Positions 33,375 through 43,018 are shown, counted from the first letter of the stretch. The stretch is DNA of 64,000 bases from Planctomycetota bacterium (GCA_019636215.1 JAHBXZ010000002.1:393352-457351), one strand, 5' to 3'. Numbers and translations are program-made. The notes: generated by a model from the sequence alone, not told the origin.

Positions 33375-33410
33375 GCTGTGGGCCGCATCACCTGGTTTGC
33401 GGCCCACAGC
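33375..33410 (+). terminator. Hairpin terminator after sat
   Basis: Perfect 13-bp arms (GCTGTGGGCCGCA and TGCGGCCCACAGC) around a 10-nt loop, starting nine bases after the stop codon. No T-run follows. Confidence 0.7.
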
Positions 33411-33512
33411 ATGGCGGTGTGCGATTCATGCGCCCCACAGGCCGACCGGCATTGAACGTCTTTACCGCGAACCCGTCTTCACCGTAAGCTGGTCATTCTC
33501 GCGGAGGTTTCT

Positions 33513-34223
33513 ATGGGGCGTTCACTGCTGCTGGCAGTGCTTCTGGCGTGTTGCACTACCTGCCTGGCCCAGGCTTTTGACGTGGGCCTGGTGCCGCGCC
33601 GCGCCCAGCCGTTGTTCACAACGGCCGAGGAGCCTGCCAAGGAGAGCGCCAAGGAAGAGCCGATGACATTGTCGGCCATGCAGGAACGCTCCAAGTGGCG
33701 CAAGCTGGGGTTGGAAGCCTGGACTGGCGGCATTGCGGCGCGCCGGTCGATGTACACCGCCGGCGTTGGCATGAATTTTCACCTGGTGAACACGCTCAGC
33801 CTTGCCGCGCGCCTGGATTACAACCACGACGTCGGCAACGCCCGCAAGTTCCGGCCTCAGGTGCGTGGCGGTGCCCTGGAAGTCGGGGTTCGCTTTCACA
33901 TCGATTTTGCCGAGTCTGTAGCCTTTTACGGCACACACGGCATCAACGTGGCCGTGCAGCTTGCGTACTTCCAGTTGGACGAGTCCCGCGACGGGACAAC
34001 CCTTGGCGTGGTTACCAGCCTTGGCGCGGGCACAACCAATGTGTTTGGCCTCGAGTTTGGCAGTCGAACCTGGCGGGGTTTCTTTGAAACCGGCCTGCGC
34101 ACCCAGTTCTTTTTCCTGCAAAACAGCGACGAAGACGCCGTGGAGGGGTTCGAAGACGACATCGCGGCCGACTTCCGCTTTCAGTGGATCATCGGCCGGA
34201 TCGGCCTGCGCTTTTACTTCTGA
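33513..34223 (+). CDS. Putative outer-membrane beta-barrel protein
   Basis: A 236-residue exported protein. It has a signal peptide (LLLAVLLACCTTCLAQA), then a charged region to about residue 60, and then alternating hydrophobic and polar strands (YTAGVGMNFHLVNTLSLAARLDY, GALEVGVRFHIDF, GINVAVQLAYF). It ends in GLRFYF: a C-terminal aromatic residue after an amphipathic strand is the recognition signal of the barrel assembly machinery. About 8 strands would fit. The role is unknown. A good ribosome binding site (GGAGG) precedes the ATG. Confidence 0.7.
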   Translation: MGRSLLLAVLLACCTTCLAQAFDVGLVPRRAQPLFTTAEEPAKESAKEEPMTLSAMQERSKWRKLGLEAWTGGIAARRSMYTAGVGMNFHLVNTLSLAARLDYNHDVGNARKFRPQVRGGALEVGVRFHIDFAESVAFYGTHGINVAVQLAYFQLDESRDGTTLGVVTSLGAGTTNVFGLEFGSRTWRGFFETGLRTQFFFLQNSDEDAVEGFEDDIAADFRFQWIIGRIGLRFYF

Positions 34224-34308
34224 AGCTTGCACAGCTCGCCCGGCACGGTACCATGTTAGGAGACCCCGGGTTCCCCTGTGCGGCCCCCCTGCCGCAGGTG
34301 GAGACACC

Positions 34309-34800
34309 ATGAAGCGCGCGGTAATCCTTTTTGCGGCGGTCGCTCTGCTGACGCTCAGCGGCTGCACCATGTTCCAGGACGACATCTACAAAGCCCAGGC
34401 CGGTTACTACCTGAGCGATTCCTATGCGGGCGTGGACAACGCCATCAAGGAAGAGTTCGTGGCCCGGTTCGGCAAAGAGCGCGTCAAGCGCGCCGATGTC
34501 GAGTGGAAGTACGACCACTGGACAGCCATCAGCAACCAGCAGGCAATCGGTTCTGACAAGTACCGTACCCGCGTAAGCGCGTACCCGCAGCTTGGCGCGG
34601 ACGGCCACTATGAGGCCATCGTGGTAGCCCGGCGCGAGGTCTACACGGGCTACAGCAGCGGTCGCGGCGGGCCCACGGCCATGTACAGCAACATGTGGAC
34701 CGAGGCCGGCCGGGATGTTCATGTCGAGGCTGAGCTTTCCAACGCGATCATCAAGCGCCTGGAGACGCCATCCAAGGCAGCCAAGGGCGGCGGGAAGTAA
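34309..34800 (+). CDS. Small lipoprotein of unknown function
   Basis: A predicted 163-residue lipoprotein with a clear lipobox (LSGC, Cys19) after a basic N-terminus. The mature part has no family I recognise; it contains alternating charged strands and a Gly/Ser-rich loop at about residue 118. The start at 34309 is chosen from GGTGGAGA and the signal peptide. It is followed 1 bp after its stop by the TTG start of the TPR gene, suggesting coupling, and preceded by the barrel protein gene. Confidence 0.7.
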   Translation: MKRAVILFAAVALLTLSGCTMFQDDIYKAQAGYYLSDSYAGVDNAIKEEFVARFGKERVKRADVEWKYDHWTAISNQQAIGSDKYRTRVSAYPQLGADGHYEAIVVARREVYTGYSSGRGGPTAMYSNMWTEAGRDVHVEAELSNAIIKRLETPSKAAKGGGK

Positions 34801-34801
34801 C

Positions 34802-36880
34802 TTGCCGACATCCGGCACGAATCGAATCGACGGGGCGCCCCCTGCCCGGGGGGCGTCCCGTCTGTTTCTGGCGCTGGTGGCGCTGCTGGTTTTCGCATTG
34901 CCGCTGACTGCACAACCCGAAAGCCCCGTGCCCAAACAGGAAAGTCCGCTGGCCAAAGCCGGCGGGCTGCTCATAGAAGGCAAGCCGCAGGCACTTGCCG
35001 AGGCCGCAAATGCTCTGAAATCAACGCCGTTGGGGGCAGCAGAAAATCTGCTGACTGCCCTGTGCCTGTTTCACGCGGCCCAGTTCGATGATGCTGCCCG
35101 GTACCTGCGGCGGGCCATGGCGGCAAACCCTGATGTCCTCGCCAGCGAGCCTGCCTTGTCGCAACGCATGCCACAGGCAGACATCACGGCGCGCCTGAAC
35201 GAGCTCGCGCCCAAGGTCGTTGACGACCCGGAACTCTGTTTCCTTGCCGGCGCAATGGTGATGCTGACTGGCGACAAGGCCCGCGCATTGCCGCTGCTGG
35301 TACGCGCGGAGGAACTTGCCGGCACCGACAGCCATGCCGGCTCACTGGCCGCGCGGCTTGCCGCCACTCCATTTTCCGACCGCAACCGCGAGCGCGCCAC
35401 CAACGCGCTGCGCGCCGGCGGGTTCGACGACGCCGCCCGCTGCTTTGCGTTTGCCGCGTTGGACTCCCCCACCGTGGCCGAGCATTACGCGGGGTCCGCG
35501 CTGGCCCTTGCCTTGGCTGGCGACATGCCCGTCGCAACGCGCATGCTTGAACTGGCAATGGCCCGGGCCCGGTATGAACGCCTGCTGCCGTGGTTGCGCG
35601 ACCTGCGCGTTTCACCGCTGGCCGCATTCAAGGCCACCGCCGCCGCGCGCAAACCCGCCTTGGCTTCAGCCAGCCTTGCCGACCTTCGGGTGGCCGCAGC
35701 CGCAGGACTTGCCGGGGGCCTGTACCAGACCTGCCGGGACGCGATTCTGGCCGCGCTGCTGCGCGACAAGCTGGATGTGTTCACCCATGAACTGATCCGG
35801 TTCCTGGATAACCAGCAGCTGTATCGCGACCCGCCCGGGCTTGCGCCACCGGAATCTGACCAGCCTGCCCTGCCAGATGCGCCGGCCCGCCCGGATGAAC
35901 CTGTCCCCGCCGTTGATGCCCTGGAAGAGGCACGCAAACTGATCCGCCGCCTGGAGTTCACAGAGGCGCTGAAGGTGCTTGAGCCGCTGGTTGCGCGCGA
36001 GCCAAAGAATCCCAAGCCGCTTTTGCTGGTGTTTGTGGCCTATGTGGGCCGGGTGGAGCCTCAACCCGCGTCGGATGCCCTGGAATCGTGGTTCGCCATG
36101 GTGCCGGATGCCGACCGCACCAGGCTGAACCAGTTGCGCGAACTCTTTGACCGGGCCGAACACTTCAGCCAGTGGCGACGGATTCTGCTGACTTTGCGCG
36201 AGGCTGACCCCAATGCGGCCCTGCCCCGGCTATTGAATGCTTTTGTGGAGCTCTCGGCTGGCGGCTATGCCGCGGCCCGCCAGGAGACGCAGGTCGCGCT
36301 GATTGGCGCCCCTGACAACGAAATGCTGCGGCAGATGGCGCGCATCCTGGCCAAGGATGAGTTTCAGCGCGATGCAAGCCCTCCCACCGTGACAGACCGC
36401 CCCACCGCCAAGACTCTGCTGGGACAGGCGGATGCGCTATTCCGCCGCGGCGAGTACGAGTCCGCACGCACGGAACTACTCAAGGCCCAGGACACCAACC
36501 CCAAGGAGCCTCGCCTGTCTGAGGCCCTGCTGCGCGTTTATGTGGCACTGGGCGATTACCAGCGCGCGGCACGCCAGGCCGAGTCTTTGCTGGCAGAGCA
36601 GAACATCGCCGAGCGCAACGCGACGGACTTCAGCTTTTCGCTGGAAGCCGGCTACGACAATCGCGATGCCTTCAACCAGCACCTGGCCGCCCTTCAGAAA
36701 GCCGCCGCCGAACGCACTTCGGCGGCTGATGAGTACCTGCTGCTGGGCGTTATCCAGTTCTCACGCGGCCAGTGGAAGGAAGCGACGGCGGCGCTGACCG
36801 AATGGAAGGGACTGGCCCGCGACCGCAAACTCAACCCAGCCCTGTTGAAGTTGCTGGAAGCGGCAGGCAAGAAGGGCTAG
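34802..36880 (+). CDS. Exported TPR-rich protein
   Basis: A predicted 692-residue protein. No ATG gives a sensible start; the TTG at 34802 follows GGGAAG at good spacing and leads into a signal peptide (LFLALVALLVFALPLTA). The rest is built of helical repeats: degenerate TPR units at residues of about 45-330, a Pro-rich linker near 355-380, and clearer units after it (LEEARKLIRRLEFTEALKVL, ADALFRRGEYESARTELLKA). It should be a periplasmic scaffold. A strong hairpin lies within its first 20 codons (34829-34862). Confidence 0.7.
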   Translation: MPTSGTNRIDGAPPARGASRLFLALVALLVFALPLTAQPESPVPKQESPLAKAGGLLIEGKPQALAEAANALKSTPLGAAENLLTALCLFHAAQFDDAARYLRRAMAANPDVLASEPALSQRMPQADITARLNELAPKVVDDPELCFLAGAMVMLTGDKARALPLLVRAEELAGTDSHAGSLAARLAATPFSDRNRERATNALRAGGFDDAARCFAFAALDSPTVAEHYAGSALALALAGDMPVATRMLELAMARARYERLLPWLRDLRVSPLAAFKATAAARKPALASASLADLRVAAAAGLAGGLYQTCRDAILAALLRDKLDVFTHELIRFLDNQQLYRDPPGLAPPESDQPALPDAPARPDEPVPAVDALEEARKLIRRLEFTEALKVLEPLVAREPKNPKPLLLVFVAYVGRVEPQPASDALESWFAMVPDADRTRLNQLRELFDRAEHFSQWRRILLTLREADPNAALPRLLNAFVELSAGGYAAARQETQVALIGAPDNEMLRQMARILAKDEFQRDASPPTVTDRPTAKTLLGQADALFRRGEYESARTELLKAQDTNPKEPRLSEALLRVYVALGDYQRAARQAESLLAEQNIAERNATDFSFSLEAGYDNRDAFNQHLAALQKAAAERTSAADEYLLLGVIQFSRGQWKEATAALTEWKGLARDRKLNPALLKLLEAAGKKG
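34829..34862 (+). terminator. Terminator-like hairpin inside the 5' end of the TPR gene
   Basis: GACGGGGCGCCCCC pairs with GGGGGCGTCCCGTC (13 of 14 positions) and is followed by TGTTTCTG. In form it resembles the terminators elsewhere in the window (such as 46284-46307), yet it sits within coding sequence just after the proposed TTG start. It may end part of the upstream lipoprotein transcripts. Confidence 0.55.
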
Positions 36881-36911
36881 ACGCACCTGGCTGCCGCATC
36901 ATACTTCGCGC

Positions 36912-38078
36912 ATGAAGCTGAAGCAGCAAACCCAGGATTTCGTTGTCGAGGAGATCAGCAGCTTCGCCCCTGACCCTGCGGGGCGATTTTTTGTTTATGA
37001 ACTGGAAAAGCAGTCTCTGTCCACGTTCGAGGCGCTTGCGCTGATAGCCAGAAAGGCCGGATTGCGGCCTTCCGACCTTTCTGCCAGCGGCCTCAAGGAC
37101 AAGCACGGTGCAACCCGGCAACTGTTCAGTTCGCCGCGGGCACTCTCTGCCCCGGTTGACGACGACCGATTGCGGCTTCGATTTGTGGGAAAGTCGACTG
37201 CACCACTGACAGCGTCCAGTATTGAAGGCAATCGATTTCGCATTGTGCTACGCGACCTGAGCCAGCAGGAGGCCGATGCAATCCCGGCCAACGCGCAAAG
37301 TATTCGCGACTTCGGCATCCCGAACTACTACGACAACCAGCGCTTCGGAGGCAACGCCCACGGCCAGGGCTTCATTGCCAAGGCACTGGCGCAGGGCTGC
37401 TACGAAGAGGCCATGCGCTTGCACCTGGCCGTGCCCCACCGCAAGCAGAGCATGCGCGACAAAACGAACCGGCGGCTGGCAAAGGAACTCTGGGGAAAGT
37501 GGGCCGAGTTGCACGAACGCATGACCCGCAGCCCCGAGCGTGCGCTGGTCGAGTTCCTACGTGATCACCCCGGCCAATTCGCGGCTGCGTTTGATCGCAT
37601 CACGCCGCAGCTTCGAACCATGTTCGTGGCGGCGTACCAGAGTCTGCTGTTCAATCTTGTGCTGGCGCGGCTGATCCGGTCGGAGATCCCGGCACTGGCC
37701 GACATTCACAACCGGGGCGGCGACATCCCGATGTACTTTTCGCTGACCTCCGTGCAGCTGGCACGCTGGCGCGACCTGGAAGTGCCGTTGCCTGGCGGAT
37801 CAACGCGACTGGAAGACTTCCCCGAAGCCGGCCCCCACCTGCAGGCCGTACTGACGGAAGAAGGAATCACTCTGGAGCAATTGCGCCTGCCGGGGCTTGA
37901 TAGAACACGTTTCAAGGCGGCCAGTCGCCGGGCGTTGATGTTCCCGGCTGATCTGGCCGTTGGCGCTGTTCAACCCGATGACCTGAATGAGGGGAGCAGC
38001 AAGGTAGAAACGACATTCACCCTGCCGCGTGGCAGCTTTGCCACAATTGTGGCCCGCCGCCTGGTGATTCGATCCTAG
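36912..38078 (+). CDS. truD: tRNA pseudouridine synthase D
   Basis: A 388-residue enzyme that makes pseudouridine 13 in tRNA-Glu. The catalytic aspartate is D63 in GLKDKHGAT. FGIPNYYDNQRFG matches the second family motif, and the insertion domain typical of TruD follows (residues 150-330). The ATG at 36912 fits the usual start (QQTQDFVVEE). It lies 31 bp behind the TPR gene. Confidence 0.92.
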   Translation: MKLKQQTQDFVVEEISSFAPDPAGRFFVYELEKQSLSTFEALALIARKAGLRPSDLSASGLKDKHGATRQLFSSPRALSAPVDDDRLRLRFVGKSTAPLTASSIEGNRFRIVLRDLSQQEADAIPANAQSIRDFGIPNYYDNQRFGGNAHGQGFIAKALAQGCYEEAMRLHLAVPHRKQSMRDKTNRRLAKELWGKWAELHERMTRSPERALVEFLRDHPGQFAAAFDRITPQLRTMFVAAYQSLLFNLVLARLIRSEIPALADIHNRGGDIPMYFSLTSVQLARWRDLEVPLPGGSTRLEDFPEAGPHLQAVLTEEGITLEQLRLPGLDRTRFKAASRRALMFPADLAVGAVQPDDLNEGSSKVETTFTLPRGSFATIVARRLVIRS

Positions 38079-38163
38079 AGCACTTTTGAGTCTTGCCCGC
38101 AGCCTTTCGCTTGCGGCAAGCTTCGAGTCTCGGCGGACAGACCACGAGAAAGCCCCGGCCCGT

Positions 38164-38424
38164 TCAGCCGTTCTCCAGGTCTTCCAGCGCAGCCCGCACG
38201 TCCGGGTCTGTGATGGACTTGGGGTCAGGCAGGCCCTTGGCCAGGTCGTGGCCCCTCGACAGGTCTTCCACCACGGCATAACCGTCGCTCAGCCAGGTGC
38301 CCAGATCCAGCAGCTTGCACTTCTCAGAACAGAATGGAAACGCCGGGTTGTCGGCAAGACCCGCACTGGTGAAGTGCCTGCTGCATTGGGGGCACTTTCG
38401 GCGGCGAAGTCGCGGCATGTTCAC
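38164..38424 (-). CDS. yacG: YacG-type zinc-ribbon protein (DNA gyrase inhibitor family)
   Basis: An 86-residue protein with the four zinc-ligand cysteines of the YacG family: CPQC near the start and FCSEKCKLLDLGTWLSDGY. E. coli YacG binds the GyrB C-terminus and inhibits gyrase; whether this longer relative does so is not known. The GTG at 38424 overlaps the stop of the fmdB-like gene by 4 bp; an ATG six bases later is an alternative. It is the last gene of the minus-strand chaperone cluster. Confidence 0.82.
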   Translation of the reverse strand: MNMPRLRRRKCPQCSRHFTSAGLADNPAFPFCSEKCKLLDLGTWLSDGYAVVEDLSRGHDLAKGLPDPKSITDPDVRAALEDLENG

Positions 38425-38771
38425 TTACCCGGCTTGCGCGGCTTGGTGGGCTTGGCCTGGGGCTTCGCCTCGGCCTTGGGCTGCGGTTTTGGCTCGGACT
38501 TGGACTCCGTCGTTGCTTCAGGCTTGGATTCGGCCTTGGCGTCGCCCTTGGCCTCGGGCTGGGGTTCGCTACCCGTGTCGCCACCCTTTCGGGCGTAGTC
38601 AGTGAGGTAGAAACCACTCCCCTTGAAGATCAGGCCTGCGCCCATGCCGATCAGGCGCTTGACGCGACGCTTTCCGCACTTGGGGCACTTGCGCAGCGGT
38701 TTGGCAGAGATGCTCTGCATCTCCTCAAAGGCGTGGCCGCAATCGGGGCACTCATAGTCGTACGTAGGCAT
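38421..38771 (-). CDS. FmdB-type zinc-ribbon protein with Lys/Pro/Glu-rich tail
   Basis: A 116-residue protein. Residues 1-60 are the FmdB-like zinc ribbon: PTYDYECPDCGHAFE, then KCPKCGKRRVKRLI and IFKGSGFYLTDY. The last 50 residues are a low-complexity tail of Lys, Pro, Glu and Ala repeats, common in this family. Function is not firmly known; members are proposed regulatory proteins. It starts 2 bp after grpE and overlaps yacG. Confidence 0.85.
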   Translation of the reverse strand: MPTYDYECPDCGHAFEEMQSISAKPLRKCPKCGKRRVKRLIGMGAGLIFKGSGFYLTDYARKGGDTGSEPQPEAKGDAKAESKPEATTESKSEPKPQPKAEAKPQAKPTKPRKPGK

Positions 38772-38773
38772 GT

Positions 38774-39421
38774 TCAGGACTTCTTGTTGACACTCACCTT
38801 GGAGGCACGAAGGACGCGCTCGTGCAGCATCCAGCCGCGTTCAAACTCCTGAACCACGACGTTGTCGGCCAGCTTTGGGTCGTTGGCCATCATAACCGCG
38901 TCGTGATGCGCCGGGTCGAAGGGCTTTCCGGCGGCCTCCACGGGCGTGATGTAGTGGCGGGCCAGGGCCTCTGTAAACATCTTGCTGGTCAGGGAAATGC
39001 CTTTGAAAAGCCCGTCAAAGTCGCGCGAGACCTCTGCGGCAGTCAGTGCGCGGGAAAGGTTGTCCAGGACCGGCAGAAGGTCTCTCGCCAGGCCGGTGTT
39101 CGCGTAACGTGATGCGTCTTCCTGGTCCCGCCGCAGGCGCTTGATGGTGTTGTCCAACTCCGCCTGTGCGCGACGGGCGACGTCCAGCCAATGATTGGCC
39201 CGGGCGGCCTCGTCGGCCACGGCGACAAGCTCTTCGTCAGAAAGTTTGCGCAATTCCGCCGCCTTTGTCGCGATGGATTCCGCGCCTACAGCAATCTCTT
39301 CGCCATGGCGGGCCTTTTCCGCGGTTGCCTGCGCGGCCTTGTCCGCCAGCGCCTCTGCGGCCGCGTGCCCTTCATGGGGCACGTCTTTGGGGTCAAGCTT
39401 GGTTTCTGGTTTCTTGCTCAT
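38774..39421 (-). CDS. grpE: Nucleotide exchange factor GrpE
   Basis: A 215-residue co-chaperone that releases ADP from DnaK. A charged N-terminus leads to a long helix (residues 55-115), then the four-helix and beta-wing part with ARDLLPVLDNLSRAL, GKPFDPAHHDAVM and GWMLHERVLRASKVSV, the GrpE signature. The gene lies 15 bp after dnaJ. No dnaK is in the window, so the Hsp70 gene must be elsewhere. Confidence 0.95.
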   Translation of the reverse strand: MSKKPETKLDPKDVPHEGHAAAEALADKAAQATAEKARHGEEIAVGAESIATKAAELRKLSDEELVAVADEAARANHWLDVARRAQAELDNTIKRLRRDQEDASRYANTGLARDLLPVLDNLSRALTAAEVSRDFDGLFKGISLTSKMFTEALARHYITPVEAAGKPFDPAHHDAVMMANDPKLADNVVVQEFERGWMLHERVLRASKVSVNKKS

Positions 39422-39436
39422 GGCATCGGCACCGGG

Positions 39437-40567
39437 CTACTTGCTGAACATCTTGCGGACCTTGTCCAGAAATGACTTCCGCTCTGGGGATATGTTCTTC
39501 TCTTCGGTATCAGCGAACTCGCGCAGGATTCGCTCCTGGTCTTTGGTCAGCTTGGAGGGCACCTCAATGGCGATTTCGACCAACTGGTCGCCCTTGCCGT
39601 AACCATCAAGTTTGGGAAAGCCCTCGCCGCGCATGCGCAGAACCTGGCCGCTTTGTGTGCCGCGGGCCACCTTGAACTCGGCCTTGCCCTTCAACGTCGG
39701 CACATCCACCGTGGCACCAAGCGCTGCCTGGGCAAAGCCTATCGGAAGCACCAGGTAGACGTCTGCCCCCGCGCGCTTGAACAGCGGATGCGGCTTGATG
39801 TGCACATCGCACAACAGGTCGCCGGACGGAGCGCCGTTTTCCCCGGCCTCGCCTTCCCCTGCTACGCGCAGTGTCATGCCGTCTTCGATGCCCGGCGGAA
39901 TCTTGATGGTGATTTCACGTTCGCGCGCGACACGGCCACTGCCGCCGCACTTTGCGCAAGGGTCGGTGATGATCTCGCCACGCCCCTGGCAGCGGGGGCA
40001 TGCACTGCGCATGGAAAAGAACCCGGCGCTGGTCATCACCACGCCCGCGCCGTCGCACTGAGGGCACGTGGAAGGACTGGTCCCCTGCTTGGCACCGCTG
40101 CCGTGGCAGGTGTCGCAGCTTTCGTTGCGGCGCAGCGAAATCACTTTCTCTACGGGCTCAACCACGTCGGTGAACTCCAACGTGATGCTGCAGCGCAGCG
40201 AAGCACCGCGGCGGCCGCGTGTACGGGTGCCCTGGCGGCCCCCACCGCCACCGAACATGTCGCCGAAAATGCTGCCACCGAAAATGTCGGAAAACGCCGA
40301 GAAGATGTCCTCGACGTTGTTGAAGCCCGGGCCGCCAGTAAAGCCCGAGCCCTGGTGCCCGAACTGGTCGTACTGCCGGCGCTTTTCGGCATCCTGCAGC
40401 ACGCCGTAGGCCTCGGCCGCCTCTTTGAACTTTTCCTCGGCTTCTTTATCGCCGGGGTTGCGGTCGGGGTGATGCTTCAGCGCCAGCTTGTGGTACGCCT
40501 TCTTGATTTCATCGGGCGAAGAATTCTTGGCCACGCCCAGCACTTCGTAGTAATCGCGTTTGGCCAT
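39437..40567 (-). CDS. dnaJ: Chaperone protein DnaJ (type I)
   Basis: A 376-residue co-chaperone. The J domain (residues 1-70) has the HPD motif at 33-35. A Gly/Phe/Arg-rich region follows (75-125), then the zinc domain with all four CxxCxGxG-type motifs: [24 protein letters not shown] and CAKCGGSG. The C-terminal substrate-binding domains and a short tail complete the normal length. It stimulates DnaK ATPase and binds unfolded protein. Within the cluster it follows the small exported protein gene. Confidence 0.97.
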   Translation of the reverse strand: MAKRDYYEVLGVAKNSSPDEIKKAYHKLALKHHPDRNPGDKEAEEKFKEAAEAYGVLQDAEKRRQYDQFGHQGSGFTGGPGFNNVEDIFSAFSDIFGGSIFGDMFGGGGGRQGTRTRGRRGASLRCSITLEFTDVVEPVEKVISLRRNESCDTCHGSGAKQGTSPSTCPQCDGAGVVMTSAGFFSMRSACPRCQGRGEIITDPCAKCGGSGRVAREREITIKIPPGIEDGMTLRVAGEGEAGENGAPSGDLLCDVHIKPHPLFKRAGADVYLVLPIGFAQAALGATVDVPTLKGKAEFKVARGTQSGQVLRMRGEGFPKLDGYGKGDQLVEIAIEVPSKLTKDQERILREFADTEEKNISPERKSFLDKVRKMFSK

Positions 40568-40588
40568 GATCTTCCACCAGTGGGCCGG

Positions 40589-40933
40589 TTATCTCTTTCG
40601 CCGAATCAGCCCTGACTTCATGTCGGCGACTTCCCACCCCTGGGCCGAAAGCTCGTTCATCTTGCGCAGGCCGTTCACCTGGTCGCTGAAGGTCGTTTGA
40701 CCCTGCTCGTAGGGAAACACGTGCGACTTCAGGTAATCCTTGTCCGGGTTGGTGCCGCCCCAGCGCGAGACGTCAATCTCGTAACTTTCCAGGCGGGGCA
40801 CCCCAACCAGGTAGCCGTACTCATAACCCTGTTCCGGCGCGGCCTGGGCACTGCTGCCAGTACCCACAAGCACACCGACACTGGTCATCGCCACCAACAC
40901 CGCCGCCATGAACGCCATCTTTGCCTTGGACAT
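40589..40933 (-). CDS. Small exported protein inside the chaperone cluster
   Basis: A predicted 114-residue protein starting at the ATG at 40933 after GGAGA. It has a signal peptide (MAFMAAVLVAMTSVGVLVG, then SAQAAP), so the mature part of about 80 residues should be exported. It contains YGYLVGVPRLESYEIDV and ends in a basic IRRKR. It is read in the same direction as groEL1 and dnaJ, between them. I do not recognise a family; an exported protein is unexpected in a cytoplasmic chaperone operon. Confidence 0.7.
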   Translation of the reverse strand: MSKAKMAFMAAVLVAMTSVGVLVGTGSSAQAAPEQGYEYGYLVGVPRLESYEIDVSRWGGTNPDKDYLKSHVFPYEQGQTTFSDQVNGLRKMNELSAQGWEVADMKSGLIRRKR

Positions 40934-41016
40934 GACTTCTCCTGTTTGCCGAAACCGTCCCTTTGAAACGCAAAAGGGAATCAACTCGTTCCGACATTCA
41001 GGACTCAACGCACCTT

Positions 41017-42627
41017 CTATGCCACGCTTCCGGCGACCTGCTTGTCCTTCTTCTTGAGTTCCGTCACCAGGGTGTTGGTCGTCAGCATCAGGCCTGCAAT
41101 GCTGGCCGCGTTCTGAATGGCGCAGCGGGCCACTTTGGCCGGGTCAATGATGCCGGCCTTGACCAGGTCCGCGTACTCGCCCTTCAGCGCGTTGTAACCG
41201 TATGTCTGACTCTTGTTTTCCTTGATGGTCTCAACGACTTCGTGGCCGTCCACGCCACTGTTGTACGCAATCGTGCGGGTTGGGGCCTCCAGCGCCGCGG
41301 CCAGAATCTCGGCACCGTACTGTTCGTCACCCTTGAACTTGGTTGCGCGAATGGCCTGGGCCGCGCGCAGATAGCTGACACCGCCACCCGCCACAACGCC
41401 TTCCTGTCTGGCCGCCTTGGTGGCGTTCAGGGCGTCCTCAACGCGGAACTTGCGCTCTTTCATTTCCGATTCGGTGTGGCCGCCAACGCGAATCTGCGCC
41501 ACGCCACCGGTCATTTTGGCCAGCCGCTCCTGCAGCTTTTCCTTGTCGTAGTTGCTGGTCGTGATGCTGATCTGCTGGCGCAGCTGCGCCACGCGGGCCT
41601 CGACATCTTTCTTCTTGCCGCCGCCCTGGACGATGGTGGTGTTGTCTTTGTCGACGATGATCTTCTTGGCGGTGCCCAGGTGACCCACGTCGATGGACTC
41701 CAGGCTCTGGCCCAGGTCTTCGGTCACGGAGATGCCGCCGGTCAGCACCGCGATGTCATCCAGCATGGCCTTGCGACGATCGCCAAAGCCGGGCGCCTTG
41801 GTGGCAACGACCTGCAACAGGCCGCGCAGGCGGTTCAGCACCAGCATGGCAAGCACTTCGGCCTCAATGTCTTCGGCGATGATCAGCAACGGGGCGCCAA
41901 GCTGGGCCACCTTTTCCAGAACGGGCACGATTTCCCGCACGCTGCTGATCTTCTTTTCGCAGATCAGGATGCGCACGTTCTCATACTCAACGTTCAGGTT
42001 GGTCGCGTTGTTGACGAAGTAGGGGCTCAAAAAGCCCTTGTCAAACTGCAGACCGTCCACATAGGTCAACTCAGTTTCGAGGCCCTTGCCTTCTTCGATG
42101 GTAACCACGCCTTCGTCGCCGACCTTGGTAATGGCATCGGCCATCAGTTTGCCGATCTCTTCGTCCTGGTTGGCACTGATCGTGGCCACGGCCTTCAGCT
42201 CTTCGTCATTCTTGATCTTCTTGCTGCTGTCCTTCAGGTACGCCACCGCGATCTCGGCGGCTTTGTCGACGCCGCGCTTGAGGTCCTGTGGCGTGTGCCC
42301 GCCGCCGGCCAGTTTCAGGCCCTCCTGGATGATCGCGTTAGCGATCACGGTAGCCGTGGTGGTGCCATCACCTGCTTCGTCGTTGGTCTTGGAAGCAACT
42401 TCCATGACCAGCTTGGCGCCCATGTTCTCAAACGGATCCTGAAGTTCGACGTCCTTGGCGACCGTCACGCCGTCGTTCACGACAAGCGGGGCGCCAAACG
42501 ACTTCTGCAGGATCACGTTGCGGCCGGCAGGCCCCATCGTTGCACTGACGGCACGGGCGAGCTTGGCAACACCGTCGGCCAGCTTGCGGCGAGCCTCGAC
42601 GTCGTAAAGGATCTGCTTACCTGACAT
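41017..42627 (-). CDS. groL: Chaperonin GroEL, copy 1
   Basis: A 536-residue 60-kDa chaperonin. Family features are [19 protein letters not shown], the ATP-site motif [57 protein letters not shown] and [13 protein letters not shown]. The C-terminal tail ends [10 protein letters not shown] and lacks the GGM repeats of typical GroEL, which implies a different cavity floor. It follows groES in the cluster; a second GroEL gene precedes groES. Confidence 0.96.
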   Translation of the reverse strand: MSGKQILYDVEARRKLADGVAKLARAVSATMGPAGRNVILQKSFGAPLVVNDGVTVAKDVELQDPFENMGAKLVMEVASKTNDEAGDGTTTATVIANAIIQEGLKLAGGGHTPQDLKRGVDKAAEIAVAYLKDSSKKIKNDEELKAVATISANQDEEIGKLMADAITKVGDEGVVTIEEGKGLETELTYVDGLQFDKGFLSPYFVNNATNLNVEYENVRILICEKKISSVREIVPVLEKVAQLGAPLLIIAEDIEAEVLAMLVLNRLRGLLQVVATKAPGFGDRRKAMLDDIAVLTGGISVTEDLGQSLESIDVGHLGTAKKIIVDKDNTTIVQGGGKKKDVEARVAQLRQQISITTSNYDKEKLQERLAKMTGGVAQIRVGGHTESEMKERKFRVEDALNATKAARQEGVVAGGGVSYLRAAQAIRATKFKGDEQYGAEILAAALEAPTRTIAYNSGVDGHEVVETIKENKSQTYGYNALKGEYADLVKAGIIDPAKVARCAIQNAASIAGLMLTTNTLVTELKKKDKQVAGSVA

Positions 42628-42686
42628 GTTCTCTCCTGGGTGCAGCCTGTCCGATGGTTCGTTCGTTGTCCGGGCGTAGTCGCCAC

Positions 42687-42980
42687 CTATTCAATGATGG
42701 CCAGGATCTCGGCCTCGCGCAGAATCTTGTGCTCAACGCCGTCGATCTTGATGTCGCTGCCGCTGTAGCGCCCGAACATCACCACGTCGCCTTTCTTGAC
42801 GCTGGGCGACAGCTTCTTGCCGGACTTCAACGTGCGGCCGGGGCCGATTGCGACAACCTCGCCGCGCAGCGGCTTTTCCTTGGCAGCATCAGGCAGCACG
42901 ATGCCACCGGCAGTCTTTTCCTCGGCCTCGGCCGGGATCACGACAACATTGTCATCCAACGGGCGCAGTTTTGTGGCCAT
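42687..42980 (-). CDS. groS: Co-chaperonin GroES
   Basis: A 97-residue lid of the chaperonin. It has LRPLDDNVVVIPAEAEEKTAGGIVLPDAA, where the mobile loop sits at residues 17-32, and VKKGDVVMFGRYSG. The only GroES in the window, it lies between two GroEL genes on the minus strand and may serve both. Confidence 0.96.
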   Translation of the reverse strand: MATKLRPLDDNVVVIPAEAEEKTAGGIVLPDAAKEKPLRGEVVAIGPGRTLKSGKKLSPSVKKGDVVMFGRYSGSDIKIDGVEHKILREAEILAIIE

Positions 42981-42995
42981 GTATGTTCTCCCTCA

Positions 42996-43018
42996 GGCGG
43001 GCAGGACGCCCGCGCTCC
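42996..43018. repeat. Half REP-like palindrome at the end of groEL2
   Basis: This 23-bp stretch matches 8467-8489 (right arm of the element in the radical SAM gene) at 19 positions, including GGACGCC and GCGCTCC. It holds a small hairpin (GCGGGC, AGGAC, GCCCGC). It lies in the groEL2-groES spacer, ending at the groEL2 stop codon. Confidence 0.6.
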
